Notes: generated by a model not told the origin, from the sequence alone. Counted from the stretch's first letter, positions 17,525-27,990 are shown. The stretch: 64,000 nucleotides of DNA from Bernardetia sp. ABR2-2B (GCF_037126435.1 NZ_CP147020.1:248001-312000); one strand, 5' to 3'. Translations and numbers: made by a program.

Positions 17525-18987
17525 ATGAAATTCATTTTTTACACACTTATTTTATATGCTTTTTTGTTTTCTTCTGCGACTATTTACGGACAAGAACACG
17601 CTAAAGAAGACGAAAATCATCAAATTCCAAAAAGAAAACAAGCACCTGATCCTTATTTTTCTTTTAAGGAATTATCACCAACTATTCATTGTTTTGAAGG
17701 TTCTTTAGAAGAAAAAACATTGGCTAACGCACTTCGTAAAGGATTTTTAGTGCAAAACTTCGCAATTTTTTGATGTTTACGGGTAATCAGAGAGGATTGA
17801 ATGATTATTATGCTAATGGTTTCGGAATGGGATTGCATTATAAAAGTAAAAATTGGCACGGTCTGCATATAGGAGTAGGAGGTTTTTTTAAGTTTAATAC
17901 CTTTTCAAATAACCTAAAAAATAGCAGATACGAACTTGATTTATTCGATATTGAAGACCCAGAAAACCATCACGACTTAGATAGATTAGAAGAGTTATAC
18001 TTAGCGTATTATACTAAACATTTTACTGCAAAAGTGGGACGTTTTAGTCTTCAAACTCCTTACATAAACCTTCAAGATGGGCGTATGCGACCAGCCATAC
18101 AGGAAGGTTTGCATTTATAATGGAATCCAATAAAAAAGATACAGTTTGAAAGTGCTTGGATTTGGGCAGTTTCGCCACGTAATACTGTTGAGTTTTATTC
18201 TGTTGGACATTCGTTAGGTGTTAATTCGAAAGGAATCCGTACAGATGCTTTAGAAGCTGATTATTTTGAACATCAAAATACAAAGGGGATATTTTTATCA
18301 GATATTTTATTTGATTTTGACAAAATAAAGTTCCACTTACATAATCAGTATGTTGAAAATATTTTCAATACTTCTCTTTTTAGTGTAGAGTATATTGATT
18401 TAGACAGTACAACTTTTTCTCCTTTATTTGGGGCGCAATATCACTATCAAAAAAGGTTGAACAATGGAGGAAACCCACACTCCGAACTTGCCTCCTATGA
18501 ATCTCAAAAACAATCACAGGTGTTTAGTTTTCGTTTAGGAGTCGCAAACTACAAACATTGGTTTACTCTAAATTATACACGAATTACTAAAGACGGTCGT
18601 TTTTTATTGCTTAGAGAATGGGGAAGAGAACCGTTTTTTACTTTTATGCCTCGTGAGCGTAACGAAGGACAAGGCGATTTACATGCGTTCAGTACACAAT
18701 ATCATTCTTTTTGGCTAGAACACAAGCTCTCACTTACTCTTGGCTATGGTTATTATGATTTGGCTAATGTTAGTAATCATAAATTGAACAAATATCAACT
18801 TCCTTCCTATCATCAATTCAATGTTGATTTAAGATATAAATTTGAAGGTTATTTTGAAGGATTAGAAATGCAGTGCTTAATTGTCAGAAAAGACAGTGTA
18901 ATACCTCAAGAAAATGAAAAATATATTTTTAATAAAAACAATCTTACAAATTATAACTTTGTTATAAATTACCATTTTGGAAAATAA
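17525..18987 (+). pseudogene. OprD-like outer-membrane porin pseudogene
   Basis: This is a degraded paralogue of the intact 487-residue porin at 25069-26532, aligned from signal peptide to the last residue (YHFGK). Two lesions are visible. One T is missing in a T-run at about 17744-17748 relative to the intact copy, which shifts frame after ALRKG. A CAA codon has become TAA at 18118-18120, after EGLHL. After these the frame is open to the end (NNGGNPHSELA onward). The upstream control region is intact, so it may still be transcribed. It cannot yield full-length porin without suppression. Confidence 0.9.
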
Positions 18988-19012
18988 AGTCTAAAAATAT
19001 TTACTTGAAACT

Positions 19013-19714
19013 CTAATTATTTAATAACTCTACTATTTTTTCTCTATATAACTTTCCAATTGGAATAGAATTATCTGAAATAAATATCTGATTTCCTTCA
19101 ATGCTCTGTATATGTTTTACTGCAACTATGAAAGAGCGATGAACTTGTAAAAAACTATTTTGTGGTAAAATATTAGCCAAGCTAGTAATTTTTTCTCTAA
19201 TCGTAATTGTTTCATCCTTTAAGACTACTTTGATATAATTCTTTGAAGCTTCAAAATATAAAATATCATTAAGTGTTACTTGAATATGTTTTTTATTCGA
19301 ACGTATAAACATACGTTGTATTTCGTCTTCCTGTTGGCTGGAGGATATGGTGTTTGTTTCTTGATAGAATGCTTTATTAACTGCTTTTAAAAGCCTTTCG
19401 AATGAAAAAGGTTTTAATAAATAATCAACTATATCTAGCTCATATCCTTCTAAGGCATGTTCTTTATAAGCTGTCGTTACAATAACTTTAGGTGGCTTTT
19501 GTAGTGTTCTTAAAAATTGAAAACCTTTCAGTTTAGGCATATTCAAATCTAAAAAAATCAAATCTACAGTTGTTGAGGTATTCAAGAACTCTAGTGCTTC
19601 AATAGCATCATAACAGTTTTTTACTAGATTCATGTTGGGAAGCATATCACAATATTTCTTTATAATATCATGTGCAATATACTCATCATCAATAATTATA
19701 TAGTTGGTAGTCAT
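19013..19714 (-). CDS. LytTR-family response regulator
   Basis: This 233-residue regulator has an N-terminal receiver domain (acidic pocket IIDDEY, phospho-acceptor Asp in LIFLDLNMP, Thr in VIVTTAYKEHA, Lys in LLKPFSF) and a C-terminal LytTR DNA-binding domain from about residue 135 (IRSNKKHIQVTLNDILYFEA, then FLQVHRSFIV). It belongs to the LytR/AlgR family, which activates membrane or envelope genes. The start codon overlaps the histidine-kinase stop as ATGA, so the two are translationally coupled. The pair is divergent from the ABC ATPase/M1 operon, which is its most likely target. Confidence 0.95.
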   Translation of the reverse strand: MTTNYIIIDDEYIAHDIIKKYCDMLPNMNLVKNCYDAIEALEFLNTSTTVDLIFLDLNMPKLKGFQFLRTLQKPPKVIVTTAYKEHALEGYELDIVDYLLKPFSFERLLKAVNKAFYQETNTISSSQQEDEIQRMFIRSNKKHIQVTLNDILYFEASKNYIKVVLKDETITIREKITSLANILPQNSFLQVHRSFIVAVKHIQSIEGNQIFISDNSIPIGKLYREKIVELLNN

Positions 19715-20502
19715 ATTTTCAAATTTAGTTGAGCTTCGTAAATAGTACCTTTAATTGATGTTTCTAATTGGTGTTTTTTTGGATAAACTAACTCTAAGCG
19801 TCTTCTCAAGTTTTTTAGCCCTATTCCAGAATTTTTAGATATTTCTTCTGCATCAAAATTATTTTCTATTTTAAAATTAATTTCTGATTTATTGGCTTCT
19901 AATTTAATAGAAACAAAAGCATCCTTTCTCAAATTTTCTACGCCATGTTTAAAGGCATTTTCCAATAAAATAATAAACAACAAAGGCATTACTTTTTTAT
20001 TTCCATCAACTATATCGATATCAAACTGCACATCAATAGTTTTGTGGTATCTCATTTTATGTAATTCAATATAGTTTTTAAGATAGATTACTTCCTCATC
20101 TAATGACACCCAGTCATTTTCTCCTTCATAGATGCTATAACGCATCATTTCGGAAAGTTTTAAAATTAATGCCTGTGCTTTATCGGTATCCTGTGCCACC
20201 AAACCGTATAAATTATTTAATGTATTGAAAAAGAAGTGTGGGTTTACTTGGCTTTTCAAGTGCAGAAGTTCAACCTGTTTTTTCTCTTTCTTGAGGACAA
20301 GAATTGATTTTATTTGAGAAAAAGTCCAGCGAGTAACTTCAATAATCATCACTAAAAAGAAAATCATACTAAAAATTACAAAAGACTCGTCTTCTCCAAA
20401 TATATCATTAAAAATAAGGATTATAAGAGTAGTAACAATAAAAAAGGTGAGTTTTGCCCAACCAGCGATTTGTATTTTGAGTAGTTTTCGAATTAGTTTC
20501 AT
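19711..20502 (-). CDS. LytS-type sensor histidine kinase
   Basis: This kinase of about 263 residues has two N-terminal membrane segments (about residues 14-30 and 38-60), then the His_kinase domain of the LytS/YehU class: the phosphorylated His in LKSQVNPHFFFNTLNNLYGL and an ATPase lid containing NSGIGLKNLRRRLELVYP. It lacks a large periplasmic sensor, so it probably senses through the membrane segments or a partner such as the adjacent ABC system. I chose the ATG at 20502 because an upstream TTG at 20526 only adds a short hydrophobic leader. It is coupled to the response regulator by an ATGA overlap. Confidence 0.93.
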   Translation of the reverse strand: MKLIRKLLKIQIAGWAKLTFFIVTTLIILIFNDIFGEDESFVIFSMIFFLVMIIEVTRWTFSQIKSILVLKKEKKQVELLHLKSQVNPHFFFNTLNNLYGLVAQDTDKAQALILKLSEMMRYSIYEGENDWVSLDEEVIYLKNYIELHKMRYHKTIDVQFDIDIVDGNKKVMPLLFIILLENAFKHGVENLRKDAFVSIKLEANKSEINFKIENNFDAEEISKNSGIGLKNLRRRLELVYPKKHQLETSIKGTIYEAQLNLKI

Positions 20503-20714
20503 CTTCAAAAGTACATAAAATGTCAAGCTCTACATATTTTTAGGGACAAAAACCTATTTCTGTATGACAGACTATCAAAATGTCGTTACGAGTTCATTTA
20601 TTCTACCCATTGAATTTTTCTATCACGCCAATACGTGTGTTTGTACCAGTTTATTGATTTACGCATAGTACCTCCATAGATTTGAGAAAAAACTAAATAA
20701 TCACTAAAAAAATT

Positions 20715-21587
20715 ATGGTACAATTAATTATTTCTGACCTCTCAAAAACGTATGACAATGGAGTAAAAGCTCTTCAAAATGTCTCACTACAAATCTCTAA
20801 TGGAATGTTTGGTTTATTAGGACCTAATGGTGCTGGAAAATCAACTTTAATGCGAACACTAGCAACACTACAAGAAGCAGATGAAGGAAATATTCAATTT
20901 GGAGAATTAGATATTCTGCAAGATAAAAATGAATTACGAAAAGTTGTGGGTTATTTACCTCAAGAGTTTGGCTTATATCCTCGCTTATCGGCTGGAGTAT
21001 TATTAAATCACCTTGCTATACTAAAGGGCATCATTAATTCTAAAGAGCGTAAAAATAAAGTAGAAGAGCTACTTCATAAAGTAAACTTACACCACGTAAG
21101 GAAACAAAAACTAGGTAGTTTTTCAGGAGGAATGAAACAGCGATTTGGCATTGCACAAGCATTATTGAATAATCCTAAACTATTAATTGTAGATGAACCT
21201 ACTGCTGGATTAGACCCTGTAGAACGCAATCGTTTTTATAACTTATTGAGTGAAATAGCAGAAGATACGATTGTGATTCTATCAACACATATTGTCGAAG
21301 ATGTCAAAAACCTATGTACAAATATGGCAATTATAAACAAGGGAAAAGTAGTATTAAAAGGAAGTCCGATAGAAGCAATAAACTCAATAAAAGGCAAAGT
21401 GTGGAAAAAGATAATTGACAAGTCAGAACTAGAAGAATATGAAGCTAACTATACTCTCATATCTAAAAAGCTGATTGCAGGAAAACCTATCATACATATT
21501 TTTAGTGAAAACAACCCAAATAATAATTTTCAAGCTGTTGAGGCAGATTTGGAAGATGTGTACTTCTCACAAATTTTTGGAAACTAG
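20715..21587 (+). CDS. ABC transporter ATP-binding protein
   Basis: This 290-residue ATPase has Walker A GLLGPNGAGKSTLMR, Q-loop GYLPQEFG, signature FSGGMKQRFGIAQAL, Walker B LLIVDEPTAGLDP and a switch His in ILSTHIVED. The subclass matches ABC-2 exporters of the type found with permease-peptidase fusions. It starts 59 bp before the permease gene and is divergent from the LytS/LytTR pair across a 212-bp gap that must hold both promoters. The cargo is unknown. Confidence 0.95.
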   Translation: MVQLIISDLSKTYDNGVKALQNVSLQISNGMFGLLGPNGAGKSTLMRTLATLQEADEGNIQFGELDILQDKNELRKVVGYLPQEFGLYPRLSAGVLLNHLAILKGIINSKERKNKVEELLHKVNLHHVRKQKLGSFSGGMKQRFGIAQALLNNPKLLIVDEPTAGLDPVERNRFYNLLSEIAEDTIVILSTHIVEDVKNLCTNMAIINKGKVVLKGSPIEAINSIKGKVWKKIIDKSELEEYEANYTLISKKLIAGKPIIHIFSENNPNNNFQAVEADLEDVYFSQIFGN

Positions 21588-21645
21588 AATCACAGGTTAT
21601 AATTGCTATTTACTTTTCATTTTTCAATAAAAAATCATTAAATCT

Positions 21646-24600
21646 ATGTGGTACGAAATTTTTAAATTTGAGATAAATTATCGCTTAAATCGTTGGGATA
21701 CCTATTTATTCTTTGTGTTTCTATTTCTCTTTTCCCTTTTTGGAGTCGAATTCGTTTTTGAAGGAATTGATTTAGGTTTAGTTAAAAAAAATGCTCCTAT
21801 TATAATCGCAAAATCTATGGGAGCTATAACAGGGTTATCCATGTTGTTTGTTTCGATGATTATGGGAGTGCCTGTTTTGCGTGACTTTCAGTACAATATT
21901 ACTGCTCTTATTTATATAAATCCTATTTCAAAAAAAGATTATCTACTAGGGCGATATTTAGGGTCAATGGTCGTTCTAATTTTTATATTTAGCGCAGTAT
22001 TATGGGGTATGATTTTGAGTGAATTTATGCCTTGGAGCAACGCAAATGAATATCTACCCTTTCAATTTACTAACTATTTACAACCTTTTATTTGGGTAGC
22101 TTTTCCTATTGTTTTCTTTGGAGCATCTTTATTTTTTGTAACAGGTGCATTGACAAAAAAACTAATGGTAGTCTATACACAAGGAGTAATTATATTTGTA
22201 GTCTTTCTTCTGACAAAATCTATTACAAACGAACATTTACAAGCACTAATTGACCCTTTTTCTTTAACAACACTCACTTTGAGTACAAAGGAATGGACTA
22301 TAACAGAAATGAATTATAGTCTTATACCTCTTACAGGTGCAATGCTTTACAACAAACTATTTTGGAGTTTATTAGGAATAGTTACTCTTTGGTTTGGCTA
22401 TATCAAATTTCAGTTGGTAGTATCAATGAAAAAGCCAAAAAACAAACATAATACAACTGCGCTAAAGAACACTAATATTTTATCTAAAGATTACACAAAA
22501 AAAACTGCTACGGTTTATCCCTCTTATGGAGTAAAAACTCAATTAATTCAGTTAGTCTTTAGTACATGGTTTCATGCAAAATTCATTTTTAAAGAAATAT
22601 CATTTTGGGCAATCGTTTTTTGTAGTTTTATTATTATCCTTATCAATTCAGTAAGTCTGGGAACTGTTTATGGAGTAGCTAGCTATCCAACGACTTATCT
22701 TATTATTGAAGAATTACAAGAAATGTCGGTGTACTTTTTTGCTATTATTCTTTTGTTCTATTCTGGAGAGATAATTTGGAAAGAAAAAGAAGTGAAAGTA
22801 GATTTAATTTATGATGCTACACCAGTTAATAACATAGTGATTCTAACTAGCAAGTTTTTTAGCATGTTACTAATTTATAGTGTTTTAATTGTAGCATTAA
22901 TCATAGGAGGAATAGTATTTCAAACAAGCAGTGGCTATTATCATTATGAATTAGATGTATATTTCAATGGTTTTTTTGTAGAAATACTTCCTTTTTTACT
23001 GCTTTATACTCTAGCGTCATTTTTCTTCCATATTATTACAGGAAAGAAGTTTTTAGGTATTTTGATGACCTTAGTTTTCTTTATTATAAATATTGCAATA
23101 GGAATTTTTGGAGTAGAACATGTACTTCTAAATTTCGGAGGTAATGCTTTAGCTAAGTATTCAGATATGAATGGGTATGGACATTTTATGTTACCATTTA
23201 TTTTAGTTAAAACATATTGGCTTTTCTTTTCTATTTTTTTATTTCTGATTGCCATTGTTCTTATCCCAAGAGGCACAAAAATCAGTTTAATTAAAAGGTT
23301 AAAGTTATTTCGATTAAAGAAAATAGAACCTTCTATTGCAGTTCTTGGAGGTGTTTCAATGCTATTTTTTATCCTTATTGGTAGCTATATTTTTTATAAT
23401 ACCAATGTCCTAAATCAGTTTTTCACTAGACATGAAAAACAAGCATTTAGAGTTTCTTATGAAAGAAAATTGAAAAAGTTTGAATATTTACCTCAACCTA
23501 AAATTACAGATGTGAAGTTAAATATTGAGTTATATCCATCTGAAAGGTCTTATGAAGCAGAAGGATATTTTCTTTTAAAGAATCAAACTGAAAATTCTAT
23601 TCAAGAAATCCACGTGCAAAATCATCCTGATGACAAATTAAAACTATCATCTATTAGTTTTGATCGTAAAACTAGTCTAAATAATGAGTTTATAGAATTT
23701 GGTTATTCAGTTTTCCATTTGGAAAAGCCTTTACATAAAGGAGATTCCATAAAAATGAGTTTTAAACAAGTATTAAAACCTACTGGATTTGAAATAAGTG
23801 ATTCAGATTTTAAAGTAGTTTATAACGGTACATTCTTTAAAAATTCTATGCTTCCTACATTGGGTTATAATAAAGATTATGAAATTGATGATGCCACTAC
23901 AAGAGAAGAATATAAATTACCCAAAAGAACAAATAAGGCAAGTCGTACTAACTCTAAAGAACTTGTAAATGCAAGAGCAGGAAGTGATTCAGATGGACTT
24001 TTTTTAGATATGGTTATTGGTACAGAATCTAATCAAACAGCTGTTACATCTGGAGATTTAATTGCAAAATGGTCAAAAAATAAGCGTAATTATTTTTATT
24101 ATAAAACTAATCAACCTATAATTAATTTCTATCCTATTATATCTGCAAATTATCAAATACACAAAGAGAAGTATGTACCTGCTGGAAATAACTTTGACAA
24201 AATAGTTGATTTAGAAATTTATTACCATAAAGGACATGAATATAATCTAAGTAGCATGATGAAAGGAATGAAGGCATCACTAGATTATTATGGCACTCAT
24301 TTTAGTTCATATCAATATAATCAATTACGTATTGTAGAGTTTCCACGATATAGAGAGTTTGCACAGTCTTTTCCAAACACAATACCATTTTCAGAAGGGC
24401 TTGGTTTTATGTTAGATATTAAGAAGGAAGATGTAGATATGGCATTTTATATCACAGCTCACGAAGTTGCCCACCAATGGTGGGGATTACAACTAGAAGC
24501 TGCAAATGTAAAAGGAAGAAACATGATTTTAGAAACTTTATCTCAATATTCTGCGCTAATGGTCTTAAAGCAAACGTATGGAGAAAAATCTGTTAAAAAA

Positions 24601-24945
24601 TTCTTAGAAATACAATTAGAGGATTACCTTAAAGGAAAACGAAGAATAAAACAAGAAGAGGTTTCCTTAGCATTGGTAGAAAACGAAAAGCATATTTATT
24701 ATGCCAAAGGAGCAATAAATATGTATGCTTTAGAAAATTTAATTGGTGAAGAAAAAGTAAACCTTGCATTAAGAAATTTCTTAAATGATTGGCACACATT
24801 TGAAAACCAAAGTAAACCCAATCGTTATGCAACAACCAAAGATTTACTTGAATATTTTAAAAAAGAAACATCTGATTCATCAAAATATATTATTGATAAT
24901 TTATTTGAAAAAGCAACTCTTGTAAATAAAAACGACAAGAATTAA
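21646..24945 (+). CDS. ABC permease / M1-family metallopeptidase fusion
   Basis: This 1099-residue membrane protein has two sets of ABC-2-type transmembrane segments (about residues 18-260 and 315-590), separated by a Lys/Asn-rich linker, then a C-terminal M1 aminopeptidase-like domain (about 600-1099). The gluzincin motif TAHEVAHQWWGLQLEA is near residue 938, with a candidate third zinc-ligand Glu in MILETLSQYSAL and a substrate-side Tyr in KHIYYAKGAINMYAL. Such fusions are common in Bacteroidota next to LytTR regulators. The peptidase domain is probably periplasmic and may process or gate the exported substrate. The zinc site looks intact. The gene pairs with the upstream ATPase. Confidence 0.92.
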   Translation: MWYEIFKFEINYRLNRWDTYLFFVFLFLFSLFGVEFVFEGIDLGLVKKNAPIIIAKSMGAITGLSMLFVSMIMGVPVLRDFQYNITALIYINPISKKDYLLGRYLGSMVVLIFIFSAVLWGMILSEFMPWSNANEYLPFQFTNYLQPFIWVAFPIVFFGASLFFVTGALTKKLMVVYTQGVIIFVVFLLTKSITNEHLQALIDPFSLTTLTLSTKEWTITEMNYSLIPLTGAMLYNKLFWSLLGIVTLWFGYIKFQLVVSMKKPKNKHNTTALKNTNILSKDYTKKTATVYPSYGVKTQLIQLVFSTWFHAKFIFKEISFWAIVFCSFIIILINSVSLGTVYGVASYPTTYLIIEELQEMSVYFFAIILLFYSGEIIWKEKEVKVDLIYDATPVNNIVILTSKFFSMLLIYSVLIVALIIGGIVFQTSSGYYHYELDVYFNGFFVEILPFLLLYTLASFFFHIITGKKFLGILMTLVFFIINIAIGIFGVEHVLLNFGGNALAKYSDMNGYGHFMLPFILVKTYWLFFSIFLFLIAIVLIPRGTKISLIKRLKLFRLKKIEPSIAVLGGVSMLFFILIGSYIFYNTNVLNQFFTRHEKQAFRVSYERKLKKFEYLPQPKITDVKLNIELYPSERSYEAEGYFLLKNQTENSIQEIHVQNHPDDKLKLSSISFDRKTSLNNEFIEFGYSVFHLEKPLHKGDSIKMSFKQVLKPTGFEISDSDFKVVYNGTFFKNSMLPTLGYNKDYEIDDATTREEYKLPKRTNKASRTNSKELVNARAGSDSDGLFLDMVIGTESNQTAVTSGDLIAKWSKNKRNYFYYKTNQPIINFYPIISANYQIHKEKYVPAGNNFDKIVDLEIYYHKGHEYNLSSMMKGMKASLDYYGTHFSSYQYNQLRIVEFPRYREFAQSFPNTIPFSEGLGFMLDIKKEDVDMAFYITAHEVAHQWWGLQLEAANVKGRNMILETLSQYSALMVLKQTYGEKSVKKFLEIQLEDYLKGKRRIKQEEVSLALVENEKHIYYAKGAINMYALENLIGEEKVNLALRNFLNDWHTFENQSKPNRYATTKDLLEYFKKETSDSSKYIIDNLFEKATLVNKNDKN

Positions 24946-24982
24946 ATCATAGATAAGCAAAGTGGGAGTATAAAACTATCCG

Positions 24983-25068
24983 ATGTAACTTTTGTAACTG
25001 ACATAGATAGATAGAAGAACTAATTTTGTTTTATTATTTATCCAGTCAGTTTATACAAAAGAGAGAGA
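24983..25068 (+). repeat. Right copy of duplicated porin promoter region
   Basis: Near-identical to 17439-17524. It contains the candidate -7 box TAATTTTG at 25021-25028 and the same leader (GTTTATACAAAAGAGAGAGA) before the ATG. Confidence 0.85.
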
Positions 25069-26532
25069 ATGAAATCCATTTTTTACACACTTATTTTATA
25101 TACTTTTTTGTTTTCTTCTGCGACTCTTTACGGACAAGAACACGCTAAAGAAGAAAAAAATCATCATACTCCAAAAAGAAAACAAGCACCAGATCCTCAT
25201 TTTTCTTTTAAAGAACTATCGCCAACTATCCATTGCTTTGAAGACTCTTTAGAAGAGAAAACATTAGCTGATGCACTTCGTAAAGGCTTTTTTAGTGCAA
25301 AAATGCGTAATTTTTTGATGTTTACTGACAACCAAAAAGGATTAGAAGATTTTTATGCTAATGGTTTTGGAATGGGGTTGCATTATAAAAGTAAAAACTG
25401 GCACGGCTTACACATGGGAGTGGGTGGCTTTTTTAAATTTAATTTACTCTCCAATCATTTAGAGGATAGTAGATACGAACTTGATTTGTTTGATATCGAA
25501 GACCCAAAAAATCATCACGATTTAGACCGATTAGAAGAGTTATACTTAGCCTATAATACTAAACATTTTGCTGCAAGAATAGGACGTTTTAGTATTCAAA
25601 CTCCTTATATAAATCCTCAAGATGGGCGTATGCGTCCAGCCATACAAGAAGGTTTACATTTACAATTGAATCCTATCAAAAAATTACAATTTGAAGGAGC
25701 ATGGATTTGGGCAGTTTCGCCTCGTAGCACGGTTGATTTTTCTTCCGTTGGAAATTCATTAGGTATTTATTCAGAAGGAATCCGTACAGACGGCTTGGAA
25801 GCCAATTATTTTGAACATCAAAAAACAAAAGGAATATTTTTATCAGATATTTTACTCAACTTCCAAAAGATAAAATTTCATTTGCATAATCAGTATGTTG
25901 AAAATATTTTTAATACTTCGCTTTTTAGTGCAGAATATATTGATTTGGATAGTACAACTTTTTCTCCTTTATTTGGGGCGCAATATCACTATCAAAAAAG
26001 ATTGAACAATGGAGGAAACCCAAACTCTGAACTTGCTTATTATGAATCTCAAAAACAAGCACAAGCTTTTAGTTTTCGTTTAGGAGTGGCAAATTACAAA
26101 CATTGGTTTACACTAAACTATACACGAATTACTAAAGATGGTCGTTTTTTGTTACCTAGAGAATGGGGAAGAGAACCATTTTTTACTTTTATGCCTCGTG
26201 AACGCAATGAAGGACAGGGCGATATACATGCCATCAGTACACAATACCATTCTTTTTGGCTGGAACACAAACTTTCGCTTACTCTTGGTTATGGTTATTA
26301 TGATTTGGCTGATGTTAGCAATTATAAATTGAATAAATATCAACTTCCTTCTTACTATCAATTTAATGTTGATTTGAGATATAAATTTGAGGGTTACTTT
26401 GAAGGATTAGAAATACAATGTTTGGTTGTTAGAAAAGAGAGTGCAAAACCACAAAAAAATAAAGAGTACGTTTTTAATAAAAACAATCTTACGAATTATA
26501 ATTTAGTCATAAACTATCATTTTGGTAAGTAA
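25069..26532 (+). CDS. OprD-like outer-membrane porin (intact copy)
   Basis: This 487-residue protein has a signal peptide ending SATLYGQ and a mature sequence full of alternating aromatic/polar strands typical of a beta-barrel. The segment GRFSIQTPYINPQDGRMRP resembles the conserved loop of OprD/Epsilonproteobacterial porins, and the C-terminus ends in an aromatic/His motif (NYHFGK). Its likely role is diffusion of small solutes across the outer membrane; the substrate is unknown. A broken paralogue is at 17525-18987. The family call is moderate, but the barrel and secretion are well supported. Confidence 0.7.
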   Translation: MKSIFYTLILYTFLFSSATLYGQEHAKEEKNHHTPKRKQAPDPHFSFKELSPTIHCFEDSLEEKTLADALRKGFFSAKMRNFLMFTDNQKGLEDFYANGFGMGLHYKSKNWHGLHMGVGGFFKFNLLSNHLEDSRYELDLFDIEDPKNHHDLDRLEELYLAYNTKHFAARIGRFSIQTPYINPQDGRMRPAIQEGLHLQLNPIKKLQFEGAWIWAVSPRSTVDFSSVGNSLGIYSEGIRTDGLEANYFEHQKTKGIFLSDILLNFQKIKFHLHNQYVENIFNTSLFSAEYIDLDSTTFSPLFGAQYHYQKRLNNGGNPNSELAYYESQKQAQAFSFRLGVANYKHWFTLNYTRITKDGRFLLPREWGREPFFTFMPRERNEGQGDIHAISTQYHSFWLEHKLSLTLGYGYYDLADVSNYKLNKYQLPSYYQFNVDLRYKFEGYFEGLEIQCLVVRKESAKPQKNKEYVFNKNNLTNYNLVINYHFGK

Positions 26533-26618
26533 AAATAAATTCCTTTTTTTTTATAAAGCTTTACAAGTTGTCACAAAATTTTCTTTAAAGAAATACACAA
26601 CTGCTACAATTACAGTAT

Positions 26619-26702
26619 AAGTCAGCCTCGTAGAGCAAACTATTTATAATTTTGCTTATTTTCAGTTTCTATATAAGCAGTCTGCTCTTTGGAACTAACC
26701 TA
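26619..26702 (+). repeat. Hairpin repeat with 7x7 internal loop (copy 1, degenerate)
   Basis: GTCAGCC-tcgtaga-GCAAACT on the left faces AGTCTGC-tctttgg-AACTAACC on the right. It is related to copies at 59665-59752 and 62697-62770. It lies in the 255-bp gap before lpxB and is followed by the motif TGTCTAGTAATAT at 26716-26728. Confidence 0.6.
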
Positions 26703-26787
26703 TTTATTTGAATAATGTCTAGTAATATTGTTTTTTTGTCTAATTTTACATTTTTAAAAAGGGATACAGAATAAGAAAATCAAGAAA

Positions 26788-27990
26788 ATGCGCTTCTATA
26801 TTATTGCTGGTGAAAAATCGGGCGATTTACATGCTTCCAATTTAGTAAATGCTTTGAAAAAAGAATATCCAACAGCTACTTTTAAAGGTTTTGGAGGCGA
26901 TTTGATGGAAAATAATGGTGTAACACTTACCAAACATTACCGAGAAACAGCTTTTATGGGCTTTTTTGAAGTTGTTCAAAATTTAGGAACAATCAGAAAA
27001 TTACTTTCTCTTTGTAAAAAAGATATTATAAAATTTCGACCAGATGCTGTCATCTTTGTAGATTATCCAGGGTTTAATCTACGAATTGCAAAGTATTTGA
27101 GAAATTATTATGACAAAAACTCAATTCTCAAAACACCGAAATTATTTTATTACATTTCTCCAAAACTTTGGGCGTGGAATCAATCAAGAGCCAAACAAAT
27201 TAAAAGAAACATCGATTATATGTTTTCTATTCTACCGTTCGAAATTGATTTTTATAAGAAATTTGATTTTGATAGAATAACATACGTCGGAAATCCTCTT
27301 TTTGATGCAATAGAAAATTATAAACCAAACAATAATTTTTTATTAGAAAATAATTTGAAAGTCAAAGTTGTAGTTAGCGAATTAAACAAAGAAAATTCTA
27401 ATCAGAAAATAATTGCTCTTTTGGCAGGAAGTAGAAAGCAGGAAGTAAAATCACTTTTGCCTGTGATGATAGAAGTTGTAAATAAATTTAAGCAAAAAGC
27501 AGAATCAGAGTTACATGCTGCAAATTATAAATTTATTTTGGCTGGTGTTTCTAGCTTAGATGAAAGTTTGTATGATGATGCAAAAGCAAATGGAATTGAT
27601 GTGATTTTTGAACAAACTTATGATTTACTGTCTCATGCAGATGCTGCCATTGTTGCTTCTGGAACAGCAACTTTAGAAACGGCTCTTTTTGAAGTTCCTC
27701 AAGTGGTAATTTATAAAGTAAATGCAATTACCTATCAGATTGCAAAATTAGTCATTAAAGTAAAATGGGTCTCGCTTGTGAATCTTATTGCAAATAAAGA
27801 AATTGTAAAAGAACTTTTACAATACGATGCTTCAAAAGAGAATATTTTCGAAGAATTAGAATTACTTTTAGATACAAAAAGTCAGAAATATCTTTCTATG
27901 AAAGAAGAATATATTGCCCTCAAAAACCAAATTCAGACAGAAGGAGTTTCTATCCGAACAGCTAAAAAAATAAAGGAACTTTTGGGTTGA
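26788..27990 (+). CDS. lpxB: Lipid-A-disaccharide synthase
   Basis: This 400-residue peripheral-membrane glycosyltransferase joins UDP-diacylglucosamine and lipid X into the lipid A disaccharide. Signatures include IIAGEKSGDLHASNLV at the N-terminus, FKGFGGDLM, AFMGFFEVV, YYISPKLWAWNQSRAKQIK, YVGNPLFDA, LLAGSRKQEVKSLLP and the donor-site HADAAIVASGTATLETALFEVPQ. It is slightly longer than the E. coli enzyme because of an Asn-rich insertion near residues 178-205. It stands alone; a terminator follows at 28036-28072. Confidence 0.96.
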   Translation: MRFYIIAGEKSGDLHASNLVNALKKEYPTATFKGFGGDLMENNGVTLTKHYRETAFMGFFEVVQNLGTIRKLLSLCKKDIIKFRPDAVIFVDYPGFNLRIAKYLRNYYDKNSILKTPKLFYYISPKLWAWNQSRAKQIKRNIDYMFSILPFEIDFYKKFDFDRITYVGNPLFDAIENYKPNNNFLLENNLKVKVVVSELNKENSNQKIIALLAGSRKQEVKSLLPVMIEVVNKFKQKAESELHAANYKFILAGVSSLDESLYDDAKANGIDVIFEQTYDLLSHADAAIVASGTATLETALFEVPQVVIYKVNAITYQIAKLVIKVKWVSLVNLIANKEIVKELLQYDASKENIFEELELLLDTKSQKYLSMKEEYIALKNQIQTEGVSIRTAKKIKELLG

